Positions 1 to 8,527 of a stretch of 18,715 bases of DNA are shown here, piece after piece (position 1 is the stretch's first letter; each line of letters starts with the position of its first letter). Origin of the DNA: Campylobacter sp. (lineage in GTDB: Bacteria > Campylobacterota > Campylobacteria > Campylobacterales > Campylobacteraceae). The DNA is taken from the NCBI GenBank assembly GCA_017506845.1, contig JAFVMP010000121.1, positions 1 through 18,715 on the forward strand, read 5' to 3'. Under the pieces are notes generated by a model. That model ran no database searches, had not been told where the DNA came from, and was given only the letters and a program-made list of their open reading frames with translations. The position numbers were made by a program, and so were the translations under genes.

Positions 1-651
1 GATTCTAAAAACCTGCATAGGGTTTGCTAATGAGATGGAGTAGATGATATTTTCATTTATTGAGCTTTGCATCATTAGGCCTATTAATGCAAGATCTAAA
101 AATGCTAACAAAAATAGCCAAAATAAAAATGAAAATCCAAGCCCAAGTTCGCTACTCTTAATAAGGCTTGAGATTAAAAATCCAAACGATAAAAAGGCAA
201 AAGATAGCACTAAAAGCAATAAGGTGTAATAAAAAAATACCCCCCAAGGAATATCTACATTTTTAAAAATAGCTATAATAAGCGATAAGATAAGAGCTAT
301 AAATATAGGTAAAAAGACTGTAAATGCACGCCCTAAGGCTTTGCCAAAATAGTACTCTTTAAGCGATATTGGAAAGCTAAGAAGATACTCTAAAGCGCCA
401 GTTTCTCTATCTGAGTTTATACTTCGCACAGTTGTGATGAGAATAAAGATTGGCAAGATTATTACACAAATTTGAATAAATAGCAAAAGCATTCTAGTAA
501 GTCCGCTAAATCCAGCAACTCTACTATCAACAACTCCAGTTACAAAAAATATTGCTATCAATCCAGCAAAGGTAAGCAAATAGAATAAAAACCACTTTGA
601 AGCAAATGTCTCTTGTATATCAATTTTTGCTATTAGGATTAAATTTTTCAT
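1..651 (-). CDS. nosY: NosY, ABC-type membrane protein for NosZ copper-site maturation (partial)
   Basis: The minus strand reads open from an ATG at 651 to the window edge, giving 217 residues of a hydrophobic protein with no stop. The C-terminus lies outside. Membrane segments are visible at about residues 20-40, 56-76, 108-130, 137-160 and 172-195. A conserved-looking cytoplasmic stretch (SINSDRETGALEYLLSFPIS, about 78-97) and the late motif ANPMQVFRI (209-217) match ABC-2 type permeases of the NosY kind. The start lies 2 bases after the nosF stop, so the two are almost certainly co-translated. NosY is the membrane partner of the ATPase NosF and, with periplasmic NosD, is needed to build the CuZ cluster of nitrous oxide reductase, probably by supplying sulfur. 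The family assignment is firm from context and topology; the exact substrate is not visible in sequence. Confidence 0.9.
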   Translation of the reverse strand, partial: MKNLILIAKIDIQETFASKWFLFYLLTFAGLIAIFFVTGVVDSRVAGFSGLTRMLLLFIQICVIILPIFILITTVRSINSDRETGALEYLLSFPISLKEYYFGKALGRAFTVFLPIFIALILSLIIAIFKNVDIPWGVFFYYTLLLLVLSFAFLSFGFLISSLIKSSELGLGFSFLFWLFLLAFLDLALIGLMMQSSINENIIYSISLANPMQVFRI

Positions 652-653
652 TA

Positions 654-1292
654 TCACACCTCGCTATCTTTAATGATATTGCCTAAATCCATCTCTACAA
701 CACGATTTACTATGCCTTTGACTTCGCTTATTCTGTGAGAGATAAAAATAAGTGTGTGAGATTGAAATTTGGATTTTAATATATTTATAAATTTCTCTCT
801 AGCTTGGGGATCGAGATTGGCAGTAGGCTCATCAAAGAGTATAGTCTTTGAATCTCTTGCAAGAGCTAGAGCGATTAATACCTTTTGCTTCATACCGCCT
901 GAGAGCTTATAAAATGGCTTTTTATGCTCTGTTTCATAGTTTAAATCTAACTCTTTTAGATAATTTATTATATTATTTAGATCTGTTTTGGTTGAGCTTA
1001 TAGAGTATTCACATAGTTGAGCGACACTAAGTCTAAGAGGCGGTGGAGTTTGAGGGACGAAACTTAGATATCTTAAAGCATTTTTTCTATCTATAATTGG
1101 ATTGATATTATCTATGAATATAGAGCCACTATCGCAGATTAACTCACCTAATATCGCCTTCATTAAAGTAGATTTTCCAGCTCCATTTTGTCCCATTATT
1201 AGAACTTTTTGACCATCTTGAATATTTAAATTTAAGTTATTTAGAATAATTTGAGAGCCAAATTTTTTAGTTAAGTTTTCTATTTTTATCAA
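654..1292 (-). CDS. nosF: NosF, ABC transporter ATP-binding protein for NosZ maturation
   Basis: This small cytoplasmic ABC ATPase is about 212 residues long. Numbered from the upstream TTG at 1298, it has a Walker A (GQNGAGKST, 36-44), a Q-loop (Q83), the signature LSGGMKQ (132-138), a Walker B ending in FDEP (155-158) and a switch histidine (H188). There is no in-frame ATG. Two TTG codons are possible, at 1298 and 1292. The ribosome binding site AAGGA (1303-1299) directly abuts the first and lies 6 bases before the second, so 1292 is preferred. It follows nosH closely and precedes nosY, with which it would form the NosFY transporter that acts with NosD in CuZ-site assembly. The family is certain; the transported compound is inferred from studies of other nos systems. 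Confidence 0.93.
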   Translation of the reverse strand: MIKIENLTKKFGSQIILNNLNLNIQDGQKVLIMGQNGAGKSTLMKAILGELICDSGSIFIDNINPIIDRKNALRYLSFVPQTPPPLRLSVAQLCEYSISSTKTDLNNIINYLKELDLNYETEHKKPFYKLSGGMKQKVLIALALARDSKTILFDEPTANLDPQAREKFINILKSKFQSHTLIFISHRISEVKGIVNRVVEMDLGNIIKDSEV

Positions 1293-1301
1293 TATCAATC
1301 C

Positions 1302-2198
1302 TTATAAAAGCTTTTTAAGCCTATTTTCGTAATTTAAAGCATCTTGATGGCACACATCGATACATCTACCGCACATAGTGCAATCCCCGCTTATTATACT
1401 AAATTTCTCTCCTGGAATATCTTTATTTTTAGACTTTGTAATTTCTAGAACTTTTGGGACAATGCAAACATCCATACATACAGCACAGTGATCGCATTTT
1501 TCCTTATTCCAGCTAACTTTTATAGCTCTAAATTTAGATAATAATGAATATAGTGTTCCAATAGGACAAACATATCTACACCAAAATCTTCTACTAAAGA
1601 ATACTTCAGCTAAACATACCAAAACAGCCCACCAAATTGCAGCGCTATATCCATATATGATAAATCTTGATACTATGCCTACAACATTAAAAATCTCAAA
1701 TATTAAATATCCACTCACTAAGCTTAAAATCCAAAAAGCTAGCAAAAATATATATCTGATTTTTGTATCAAATTCTCTTTTTTTGATTATTTTTTTGCTA
1801 ACTAATTTAGCATTTAATCTCTCAGCAAATTCGCCAAAAAAATTATATGGACAGACCCACGAACAAAAAGCACGCCCAGCAAAAAGCATATAAAAAGCCA
1901 AAATAGTAAATGTACCAATAAGTAAATTTATAGGTAATTGTCCTCTGCTAAGTATAACTTCGGTGGTGATAAATGGATCAGCTAGATGAAAGCCTAGCAT
2001 TCTAGACCCAGTAATATCGCCTTCAATAACTTGAATATCTGCTACAAATGAAAGCACAAACAAAAGATGAATCAAAATCATCGTAAAATATCGGTAAAAT
2101 CTTATACTAGGACGCTTTTTGCCATCTTTTGTTGTGGTTATAAAAGTTGAGAGAAAGCTAGCATTTGCTACTGTTTGGCGGCCTTGATATTTATTCAT
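1302..2198 (-). CDS. nosH: NosH, polyferredoxin-type membrane quinol oxidation protein (NapH-like)
   Basis: This is a 298-residue membrane protein related to NapH. Membrane segments are predicted near residues 36-55, 88-108, 148-170 and 184-202. Two CxxxCP motifs (C112-C116 and C207-C211) follow membrane segments on what should be the cytoplasmic side. The C-terminal domain carries two [4Fe-4S] motifs: C235, C238, C241, C245 and C273, C276, C279, C283. In NapGH-like systems this protein, with the iron-sulfur protein NosG, is thought to oxidise menaquinol and deliver electrons towards the periplasm, here to NosC1/NosC2 and NosZ. The start at 2198 has no recognisable Shine-Dalgarno sequence and lies 5 bases after nosC2, so translation may depend on coupling to nosC2. 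The long polar N-terminus (about 33 residues) is presumably cytoplasmic. Confidence 0.93.
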   Translation of the reverse strand: MNKYQGRQTVANASFLSTFITTTKDGKKRPSIRFYRYFTMILIHLLFVLSFVADIQVIEGDITGSRMLGFHLADPFITTEVILSRGQLPINLLIGTFTILAFYMLFAGRAFCSWVCPYNFFGEFAERLNAKLVSKKIIKKREFDTKIRYIFLLAFWILSLVSGYLIFEIFNVVGIVSRFIIYGYSAAIWWAVLVCLAEVFFSRRFWCRYVCPIGTLYSLLSKFRAIKVSWNKEKCDHCAVCMDVCIVPKVLEITKSKNKDIPGEKFSIISGDCTMCGRCIDVCHQDALNYENRLKKLL

Positions 2199-2203
2199 GA
2201 TAT

Positions 2204-2653
2204 TTATTTAAATTTAGATATCTCTTCAGCTAGAATTGTTAAATTCTCATCGCTGACATTATCTAAAAGTCCTTCCATTAAACTATTTGGTATTTTACCA
2301 GCTTTATACTCGTTTAATCTAGCTAGAATATCTTCTTTGCTTTTGCCAATGATTGATGGAGCTAAGATTCCAGAGCCATCTTTAGCATGGCATGGTGCGC
2401 AACTTTGTAAATATAGCTTGCTTACTCCATCGCTGCTTACAGATACGCTTTGTTTTAACTCTTTAATCTTATTTAACTCATCGCTTGTTTGAAACTCACT
2501 TGAATTGCTAGTAGTTTGCGTAACTGGCTTTGGTTCATTTTTTACTGGTTCTTGTGTTGCTTGAGTTGGGCTATCAGAGCTAAATAGCATAAAAAGCATT
2601 AAAACAACAATCAAACCGCCCAAAAATAGAGCTATTACTTTGCCTATATTCAT
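2204..2653 (-). CDS. nosC2: NosC2, membrane-anchored monohaem cytochrome c
   Basis: This 149-residue cytochrome has one N-terminal membrane anchor (about residues 6-24, an uncleaved-signal type), a Thr/Pro/Lys-rich linker (25-60) and one class I haem c domain. The haem attachment motif is CAPCH (C85, C88, H89), and M126 is a plausible distal ligand. It starts with ATG overlapping the nosC1 stop by 4 bases and has a good ribosome binding site (AGGAG). By analogy with Wolinella it should carry electrons between the NosGH quinol-oxidising unit, NosC1 and the cytochrome domain of NosZ. The electron route is inferred; the haem motif and anchor are seen directly. It shares its general architecture with NosC1 but is clearly a different protein, not a recent duplicate. 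Confidence 0.9.
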   Translation of the reverse strand: MNIGKVIALFLGGLIVVLMLFMLFSSDSPTQATQEPVKNEPKPVTQTTSNSSEFQTSDELNKIKELKQSVSVSSDGVSKLYLQSCAPCHAKDGSGILAPSIIGKSKEDILARLNEYKAGKIPNSLMEGLLDNVSDENLTILAEEISKFK

Positions 2654-3195
2654 TTTTTACTCCTAAATTGTTCATTGAATTGGCTAATTTCATTGGCAAT
2701 ATCTGCCACCTCTTTATCATCCATTGATTTTACAAGATCTGCCATTAATATATTAGCTTTTGTTTTAGTGCGATATGCAATTATCATATCATATATTTGC
2801 TCGCTTGTCTTATCCAATAGCGATGGACCAATGATTCCATTGGCATAATCATCATGGCAGGCTGAGCATTTGGTAATGAAATTTTTACTTAATTGACCTC
2901 TTAGCAAGGCTTTATTTATACTTTGAAGTGGTGGCCTAGTAAAGGCAATAGCGCCAATAGATTTTGTAGTTTCGTTTGATTCGCCAACTCCAAATTTGAT
3001 ATTTTTCTTTCCATCTATATCATATACTACCCATTCATCAGATTTTGTTTGATTAGCACTGCTGCCTTTTTTGATTGTAATTGAGTTTGTAGTAGCTGTT
3101 TTGTTTGACTCTTGCGGATCGTTTTTAGAATTTGTTTGATTTGAACATCCTAGAAATATTATTGCACTTAGTATAATCGTAATTGACTTTTTCAT
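2650..3195 (-). CDS. nosC1: NosC1, monohaem cytochrome c, predicted lipoprotein
   Basis: This 181-residue exported cytochrome has a signal peptide ending in a lipobox-like FLGC (C17), so the mature protein is probably lipid-anchored. A polar Ser/Thr/Lys/Asn-rich region (18-55) follows, then a small domain (56-95) and a haem c domain with CSACH (C110, C113, H114). M151 is a candidate axial ligand. It overlaps nosG by 4 bases upstream and nosC2 by 4 bases downstream. Its expected role is as one of two cytochromes shuttling electrons from the NosG/NosH menaquinol-oxidising pair to NosZ. The lipidation call rests on the lipobox alone, and the alternative is a simple periplasmic protein. The ribosome binding site AGGA precedes the ATG by a normal distance. 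Confidence 0.9.
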   Translation of the reverse strand: MKKSITIILSAIIFLGCSNQTNSKNDPQESNKTATTNSITIKKGSSANQTKSDEWVVYDIDGKKNIKFGVGESNETTKSIGAIAFTRPPLQSINKALLRGQLSKNFITKCSACHDDYANGIIGPSLLDKTSEQIYDMIIAYRTKTKANILMADLVKSMDDKEVADIANEISQFNEQFRSKK

Positions 3196-3875
3196 TTTGA
3201 TTCCTCATAAATTTCGCTATAGCTTTTTTGTGGTAAGATTTCAATCACTCCAGCAAAGCATACTTCTTGACAAACTCCACATCCTACGCAATTTGACTCT
3301 ATTTTTACAACCTTTTTTTCATTTAGTTGTATAAAACTTATAGCCTCATCAACTGGACAAGAATTTACACATAATGAGCAGCTTTTATCAATATTATCTT
3401 CTATAATCTTTTTAGCATCGCTCTCTCTTTGGTTATAGGTTTGGCGATTTAGTAAGATGCTAATATCATCTTGACTTACATTTTTATTTAGCGTTGCATA
3501 GCATTTTTGTATATCTCTTACTACAGCAACTCCCATTTTAACATCTTTTATAGAGTTTATACTATGGTCTAGTGCGCCACTAGGACAGGCTAATACACAA
3601 GGAAATAGATCACATAGATAGCAGCCTCTTTTGCTTGGATTGATATATGCTGAGGCTAAATTTATCCCATCATCAAGCCCTAAAAGTTCAATGCTATGAT
3701 ATGGACAGACTTGAACACACTGGCCACATTTGATGCATAAAGATTCAAAATTCTTAACACTTCCTGGTGGTCTAAGGTGTAGTTTTGGTTCATAGAATTT
3801 ATTTATTAAAACTCCACTACCAGCAGCACATCCAATCGCAGCAATGCTAAAAATGCCAAATTCTCTTCTATTCAT
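3192..3875 (-). CDS. nosG: NosG, periplasmic iron-sulfur protein (NapG-like)
   Basis: This 227-residue ferredoxin-like protein begins MNRREFGIF, a twin-arginine-type signal followed by a hydrophobic stretch (8-25), as in NapG. Clusters visible are C47/C50/C53/C57 and C85/C88/C93/C97, both ending in CP; a partial motif C166/C169/C173 ending in CP, whose fourth ligand may be the isolated C125; and C196/C199/C202/C206. In the last set the usual proline after the fourth cysteine is replaced by Phe. Together these fit four [4Fe-4S] clusters. NosG is expected to face the periplasm and, with NosH, move electrons from menaquinol towards the NosC cytochromes. It overlaps nosD by 8 bases and nosC1 by 4. 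It is separated from NapG by its context among nos genes. Confidence 0.92.
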   Translation of the reverse strand: MNRREFGIFSIAAIGCAAGSGVLINKFYEPKLHLRPPGSVKNFESLCIKCGQCVQVCPYHSIELLGLDDGINLASAYINPSKRGCYLCDLFPCVLACPSGALDHSINSIKDVKMGVAVVRDIQKCYATLNKNVSQDDISILLNRQTYNQRESDAKKIIEDNIDKSCSLCVNSCPVDEAISFIQLNEKKVVKIESNCVGCGVCQEVCFAGVIEILPQKSYSEIYEESK

Positions 3876-5082
3876 GATATGGCTCCATATGCGGACTTGT
3901 ATCTGTGATTAATAGCTCTGGTTCAGAAAATGGGGCAAGTTTAGAGATGAAGTTTAAAATACTCATAATAGCACTTCCATAAAATAGTCTTAAATTTGGA
4001 TAGTATTGCCAAAGTGAGTCAAGATAGGTAAAATTCTTATACTCTATATCACCAATTCCATCTTTATCTCTATCAAATCCAGCATAATCATCAAAGTAAT
4101 TATTACTCCACTCATTTATATCTATTTTTGAACCAGGAGTATCATTTATAGCGACTTCCATATTGCCTATAAAATCATTACGATTAAATATGCTTTTATG
4201 CTGAGTAGCATGGAATTGAACTCCAACTGTGTTGTATAATATCTGATTATCTTCATAAACATTTGTAGTGCCTGGTTGAAACGGGGATTGGTCTAGATAT
4301 AACCCTCTAGCATTATAGGCTAATATATTATCTTGTATTATAAAATCACTAGTATCTTTCATACCAATACCAACTCCAAAGGCACCAGTAGAGTTTAAAA
4401 CTTGATTTTTTCTAGCAGTTGTTCCTGAGGAGAACATAAAAAATATACCAACAGAGTTATATTTAAATATATTTTCTTCAACTAAATTCTTTCCAGCATA
4501 CATAAAGTGTAGTGAATATCTGCCATATTCGCCATAATTTTTACGAATTTGATTATTGCTAGAATACCATACAACCATATCTCTGCTTTTGTATAGATGA
4601 TTGTTTTGTATTATATTATCATGGCTATACCATAGACGAATTCCATCACCTCTAAGACCTAAATCAACTGGCTTTGATGTGATATAATTATCAACTATTT
4701 TAGAGTCATTGCACTGTTTAAAATTAACACCAAAAAGCGAATCTTTAATAATATTATTTATAATCTCAATCTTATTTGCTTTATCGCAACTTATGGCTGA
4801 ATCTATTGTAGTGTGGGAGTTTCCGCTATTTTCTATGGTTAAATTTAATAGCTTTACTCCTGGGCTTGTGATTTTTATCACATCGCCTTTTCCATCGCCT
4901 TTTATTATCGCACTTTTATCTTTTCCATCTATAGTAATTGGCTTATTTATAATGATATTACCACTATAAACTCCACTGCCAAGCTCTATTATATCTCCAC
5001 TACTTGCGCTATCTATAGCATCTTGTAGGTCATTTCCAAAAGTAAAGCTATATAGCAGAGCTGTGAGGCAGAGTTTTTTCAC
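3868..5082 (-). CDS. nosD: NosD, periplasmic beta-helix protein for copper-site maturation
   Basis: This 404-residue exported protein has a short signal peptide (about 1-16, ending near TFGND) followed by a long series of parallel beta-helix repeats of the CASH/NosD type (about 30-345). The repeats are recognisable by recurring N-x-I and NNxI units such as IINNIIKDS, NYIT, IQDNIL and ILYNTVGV. NosD works in the periplasm with the NosFY transporter to assemble the CuZ copper-sulfide cluster. The start is a GTG at 5082 overlapping the nosB stop (GTGA), with AAGGA seven bases upstream; a nearby ATG at 5086 is out of frame. The C-terminus carries a short membrane-like stretch (about 365-380) and ends in a His/Met-containing tail (SPHMEPYHE), possibly relevant to metal handling. 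The family call is strong. Confidence 0.92.
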   Translation of the reverse strand: MKKLCLTALLYSFTFGNDLQDAIDSASSGDIIELGSGVYSGNIIINKPITIDGKDKSAIIKGDGKGDVIKITSPGVKLLNLTIENSGNSHTTIDSAISCDKANKIEIINNIIKDSLFGVNFKQCNDSKIVDNYITSKPVDLGLRGDGIRLWYSHDNIIQNNHLYKSRDMVVWYSSNNQIRKNYGEYGRYSLHFMYAGKNLVEENIFKYNSVGIFFMFSSGTTARKNQVLNSTGAFGVGIGMKDTSDFIIQDNILAYNARGLYLDQSPFQPGTTNVYEDNQILYNTVGVQFHATQHKSIFNRNDFIGNMEVAINDTPGSKIDINEWSNNYFDDYAGFDRDKDGIGDIEYKNFTYLDSLWQYYPNLRLFYGSAIMSILNFISKLAPFSEPELLITDTSPHMEPYHE

Positions 5083-5840
5083 GCATTTTCCTTAAGATAT
5101 TTATTTTTAGAAAATATCGCTAAAATCGATAAAACACTCATAGCAATCATAACCCAAAATCCTATGGTAGGGTATGAGTGAGTGGTAAATTGCGCCACTT
5201 TACCATCGCCTAAAGCTGTTGGCATAAATGGTTTAATCTTAAATGCGCCCCATTCTTGCATATTATGACCATACCAGTATAGCCAGCCAGTAAATGCACT
5301 CATAAATAGTACTGGAGCGATAATTGTAGGGATTAGTAATAGCGAATTTCCTTTACCGTTATAGTATAGATATAGCAACATAAAGATAGTAGCAACAAGT
5401 AAATAATATGGCGCAATTGCTCTTTCTACATTGCCACCATGCTCCATAGGATACATACCTATATAGTGGTTTATAGTATTCATTTCATGCACATCACCAC
5501 TATAACCATCTACATGAAAATATACTGGAATTCCATCTGGAAAGGCCTCTTTAGGATAGTTAGGAGCCTCTAAAGATACATACCATATAGGAAGGCTTGG
5601 TACTCCAATTTCAGATCTTGTTTCTATCATTTTTGCTAAATCATTTCTAACTTCTGGTGCCATTAGATGATTTTTATATTGAATTTTAGTGTAGATATTA
5701 TAGATTGGATATACATAACTTGGAATCTCAGCACCATTTTTAATCTTATTGGCTACACCATGATATGCAATTACAGGAATAGTAAATCCCACAGTCATTA
5801 AAATTAGAGCTAGTATTGTATAGAGTTGATACCTTTTCAT
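5079..5840 (-). CDS. nosB: NosB, clade II nos-cluster membrane protein of unknown function
   Basis: This 253-residue protein has four predicted membrane segments (about 8-27, 144-160, 167-187 and 226-244), with a long segment of about 115 residues between the first two that is probably periplasmic. Genes of this kind follow nosZ in clade II clusters, and no biochemical function is firmly assigned. The long loop contains a cluster of H118, M120, H125, M129, M132 and H134, typical of copper-binding segments, and further His/Met residues occur near H192/M194. It starts with ATG 92 bases after nosZ with a strong AGGAG site, and it overlaps nosD by 4 bases. A role in copper delivery or NosZ maturation is my inference. 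The gene name rests on position and topology. Confidence 0.85.
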   Translation of the reverse strand: MKRYQLYTILALILMTVGFTIPVIAYHGVANKIKNGAEIPSYVYPIYNIYTKIQYKNHLMAPEVRNDLAKMIETRSEIGVPSLPIWYVSLEAPNYPKEAFPDGIPVYFHVDGYSGDVHEMNTINHYIGMYPMEHGGNVERAIAPYYLLVATIFMLLYLYYNGKGNSLLLIPTIIAPVLFMSAFTGWLYWYGHNMQEWGAFKIKPFMPTALGDGKVAQFTTHSYPTIGFWVMIAMSVLSILAIFSKNKYLKENA

Positions 5841-5932
5841 TTTTACTCCTTTAATTAAATTTACTATCAGTCCATCTGGGCGGATAATAAATTTAATTAA
5901 TGAGGCGGAATCTCCGCCCCATTTGCTAAATT
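5841..5932 (-). promoter_or_regulatory. nosZ-nosB intergenic RNA structure
   Basis: On the transcribed (minus) strand, a GC-rich hairpin (GGCGGA at 5918-5913 paired with TCCGCC at 5909-5904, loop GAT) is followed by a long AU-rich hairpin. Its arms are 5900-5883 and 5868-5851, giving 18 pairs including one G-U with a 14-base loop. The second hairpin ends directly before the nosB ribosome binding site (AGGAG, 5850-5846). There is no pure T-tract, so it is not a classical terminator. It may protect the nosZ 3' end, reduce read-through or control nosB translation. The structure is seen by base pairing; its function is inferred. Confidence 0.6.
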
Positions 5933-8527
5933 TTAATACAATCCAGCATTTTCATCGATCCATTTTAGATACTCAATTATATCTTTGATCTCTTGGTCAG
6001 TCATATGTTGATTTGGCATTCTTAGATTAAAGAAGTTAATCATAGCTTTAACATAATCTTCTTCATACTTACTAGCTGGATCTTTAATAAAATCAAACAC
6101 CCATTGTTCAGCATTTTCATGTCTTAGAAGAACACCGGTTAAATCTGGACCTGAGCTTACTTGACCGATAACATGACAACCATTACATCCACCTTTTAAA
6201 TAAGCTTCTTCACCACGAGCTTGCACAGCTGTCATAGGTGTAGCAAGGGCTTTTGTTAGGTTGTTTTTAGCTCTTAGACCAACATCAGCAGTTTTAACCA
6301 TATATTGCCATACTTGATACTCCCAAAGAATAGCGCCATTGACATCGCCTTTTTTATAAGCTTCATCAGCTTTTGCTTTTACTTCAGGAATTTTACCATA
6401 TTGATCTAGTGCATCTTCAACAAGTTGTTTAACTTTTGGATATTTCTCAAAGTGTTTTTCTTTTAAGAATTTAACAACACTTTGGATAACATCATCAGTT
6501 GCTTTATTTGTAGCGATTACTTTTTTGTATTCAGCTTCTAATTGAGCTGGGCTTAACTCTTTTAGTTTTGCTTTTTTGACTGATTCATATTTTTTCTTAG
6601 GATCTTTGACATATAGATATCCCATCATCTCTAGATGTAAAGCAGAACAAAACTCAGTACAGTAGTAAGGGAATACACCTTCCATATCAGCTTTGAAATT
6701 CACACTTGCAGTTTTACCAGGTTCAATAGATGCATGGACATTGTATAGGTCAATTGCAAAGCCGTGAGTCTCATCTTGAGCTCTTTCTAGGTTAGTTAGA
6801 TAGATAGTAACATTATCATCTTTATTTACTTCTATATGTTCAGGATTTATATGGCTTCTAACAAGAGTAGCATATACAGTTACATTTTTGCCATCTCTTT
6901 CAATTCTTTCTTGGCCTGCTAGAGTCATACCTACTGATTGCTCACCTGTTCTTGAGTTTGTACCCATTTTATATGTCATTGCAGGTTTTAATTTGCTAGC
7001 TGCAATTGAGATAACATCATGAGGTTCTCCAAGAGGAATTGGCATATCATAGATTAATTCCATTTTTGCACCAGTTATATCGATTAATTGGTGATTTTGT
7101 GGATGAAGTGGGCCTACCGGATTAAATCTATCGATTGATAATTTATCAAGAGCTAGAGCATATTTTCCAATAGGTTTAGCAGATTTACCTTCCATTGTAT
7201 CAAGGTGGCCAATATTGTAATGGACATTTACTCTATCTAGAGTTTTTAACTTTTTATAATCCCATTTTACGATTTGACTATCTACATATAGTGAGGTATA
7301 AACCACGCCATCTTTAGAATCAAAAGAGTTATGAAGTGGTCCAAGGCCTAGTTCTACTTGACCATGCAAAGATTTTTGCATATCTAAAATTGGAATTCCA
7401 AAAGGATCTTTACCTGCAAATTCCTTTTTATCTATTAAAGCTTTCATCTTTCTAAAGTCATATACGCTAGCGTGAGTATCTAGCTTACCGCCTACTAGGA
7501 TATATCTACCATCTGGACTTACATCTACACCATGTGGAGATTTTGGTTCTGGAACTAAAAATAGTGCATTATTAGCTACAGCTACACTAATAGGAATAAC
7601 TCTGTGATTGTTGATTATTTTGTAATTTTTAGGATCTTTTGCTAGTTTTTCTAGAATTTGCCAGTTATACATATGCATGTAGTCAGTATCATTTCTACTC
7701 ATACCAGCTTCAAATGGAGGAAGACCCTTTTCAATACCACCAGTATACATCTCTGAGTTAAAGCTATTTGTAAATGCCCAACCCATTGATTCACCCTTAC
7801 CAGCGTCGCTTAAGTCTTGCATATATGGAGGAAGCTCAAGTGAGAATGAAGCTTTTTCATCAATTTTACCTTTTGGATAATCAAATTTCCAAAATGTAAT
7901 CGCACCTCTATATACAGACTCATACTCTTCGATTGGATGATAATTATTATCTAATGGAGCTGCGTATTGGCTAGCTTCGATTACATACTCTGTATTTGGA
8001 GTAACAAAGCTACCGCCGTGTTCGCTTTTCATAATTGGATTTACCACGATTTGAGTGGTTTCAAAATCATGAAGATTGATTACAGCTGTTCTTGGGTTTG
8101 CTTTATCGTTGATAAATAGATAATCGCCCACATATTCACCATTTTTTTCTGTGAAATTTGGATGGTGAGTATCACCCCAAGTTATATCTTTGCCTCTGAT
8201 AGCTCCACCTTTTAGCACAGCTTTACTCTCATTATCGTAGCCATAACCTTGCCATGGCTCTGGAGTAAATACACCTATGTATTTATAGATTCTCATAGAT
8301 GGAACACCATATACGATTACTTGACCACTTTGACCGCCAGAACTAAAGACGATATATTCGTCTTTGCGCCCACTTGGTTGATAGGTTTTAGCCGCAGCTA
8401 AAATATCCTTCTCGCTCAAGTTACGCTCTTTCATGATAGTTTCAAGCTCGCTAGCGCCAAAAAGACTAGATAAGCTCAAACATAAGCCAGCGCCAAGCAC
8501 TAATGGCTTTTTGATAAAACTATACAT
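5933..8527 (-). CDS. nosZ: Nitrous oxide reductase, clade II with C-terminal cytochrome c domain (cNosZ)
   Basis: This 864-residue periplasmic enzyme reduces N2O to N2. It has a Sec-type signal peptide (about 1-25) and no twin-arginine motif, which is typical of clade II. The N-terminal seven-bladed propeller holds likely CuZ ligands H121, H122 (DTHHPN), H170, H332, H398, H441 (or H436) and H503. The cupredoxin domain (about 540-645) has the CuA ligands H588, C623, C627, H631 and M634, within CTEFCSALHLEM. After a helical linker, a haem c domain follows with CNGCH (C781, C784, H785) and M837 as probable distal ligand. This fusion is characteristic of Wolinella/Campylobacter enzymes and lets NosZ take electrons directly from NosC cytochromes. 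A strong AAAGGAGAGC site precedes the ATG. All catalytic residues appear intact. Confidence 0.97.
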   Translation of the reverse strand: MYSFIKKPLVLGAGLCLSLSSLFGASELETIMKERNLSEKDILAAAKTYQPSGRKDEYIVFSSGGQSGQVIVYGVPSMRIYKYIGVFTPEPWQGYGYDNESKAVLKGGAIRGKDITWGDTHHPNFTEKNGEYVGDYLFINDKANPRTAVINLHDFETTQIVVNPIMKSEHGGSFVTPNTEYVIEASQYAAPLDNNYHPIEEYESVYRGAITFWKFDYPKGKIDEKASFSLELPPYMQDLSDAGKGESMGWAFTNSFNSEMYTGGIEKGLPPFEAGMSRNDTDYMHMYNWQILEKLAKDPKNYKIINNHRVIPISVAVANNALFLVPEPKSPHGVDVSPDGRYILVGGKLDTHASVYDFRKMKALIDKKEFAGKDPFGIPILDMQKSLHGQVELGLGPLHNSFDSKDGVVYTSLYVDSQIVKWDYKKLKTLDRVNVHYNIGHLDTMEGKSAKPIGKYALALDKLSIDRFNPVGPLHPQNHQLIDITGAKMELIYDMPIPLGEPHDVISIAASKLKPAMTYKMGTNSRTGEQSVGMTLAGQERIERDGKNVTVYATLVRSHINPEHIEVNKDDNVTIYLTNLERAQDETHGFAIDLYNVHASIEPGKTASVNFKADMEGVFPYYCTEFCSALHLEMMGYLYVKDPKKKYESVKKAKLKELSPAQLEAEYKKVIATNKATDDVIQSVVKFLKEKHFEKYPKVKQLVEDALDQYGKIPEVKAKADEAYKKGDVNGAILWEYQVWQYMVKTADVGLRAKNNLTKALATPMTAVQARGEEAYLKGGCNGCHVIGQVSSGPDLTGVLLRHENAEQWVFDFIKDPASKYEEDYVKAMINFFNLRMPNQHMTDQEIKDIIEYLKWIDENAGLY

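Noticed and set aside
44..229. Plus-strand open frame of 61 codons at the left edge
   Set aside because: It lies antisense within nosY, whose minus-strand frame is continuous, hydrophobic and family-like; the plus frame has no recognisable domain.
2204..3195. nosC1 and nosC2 as a recent tandem duplication
   Set aside because: Both are monohaem cytochromes, but their anchors, lengths and sequences outside the haem motif differ too much for a recent duplication.
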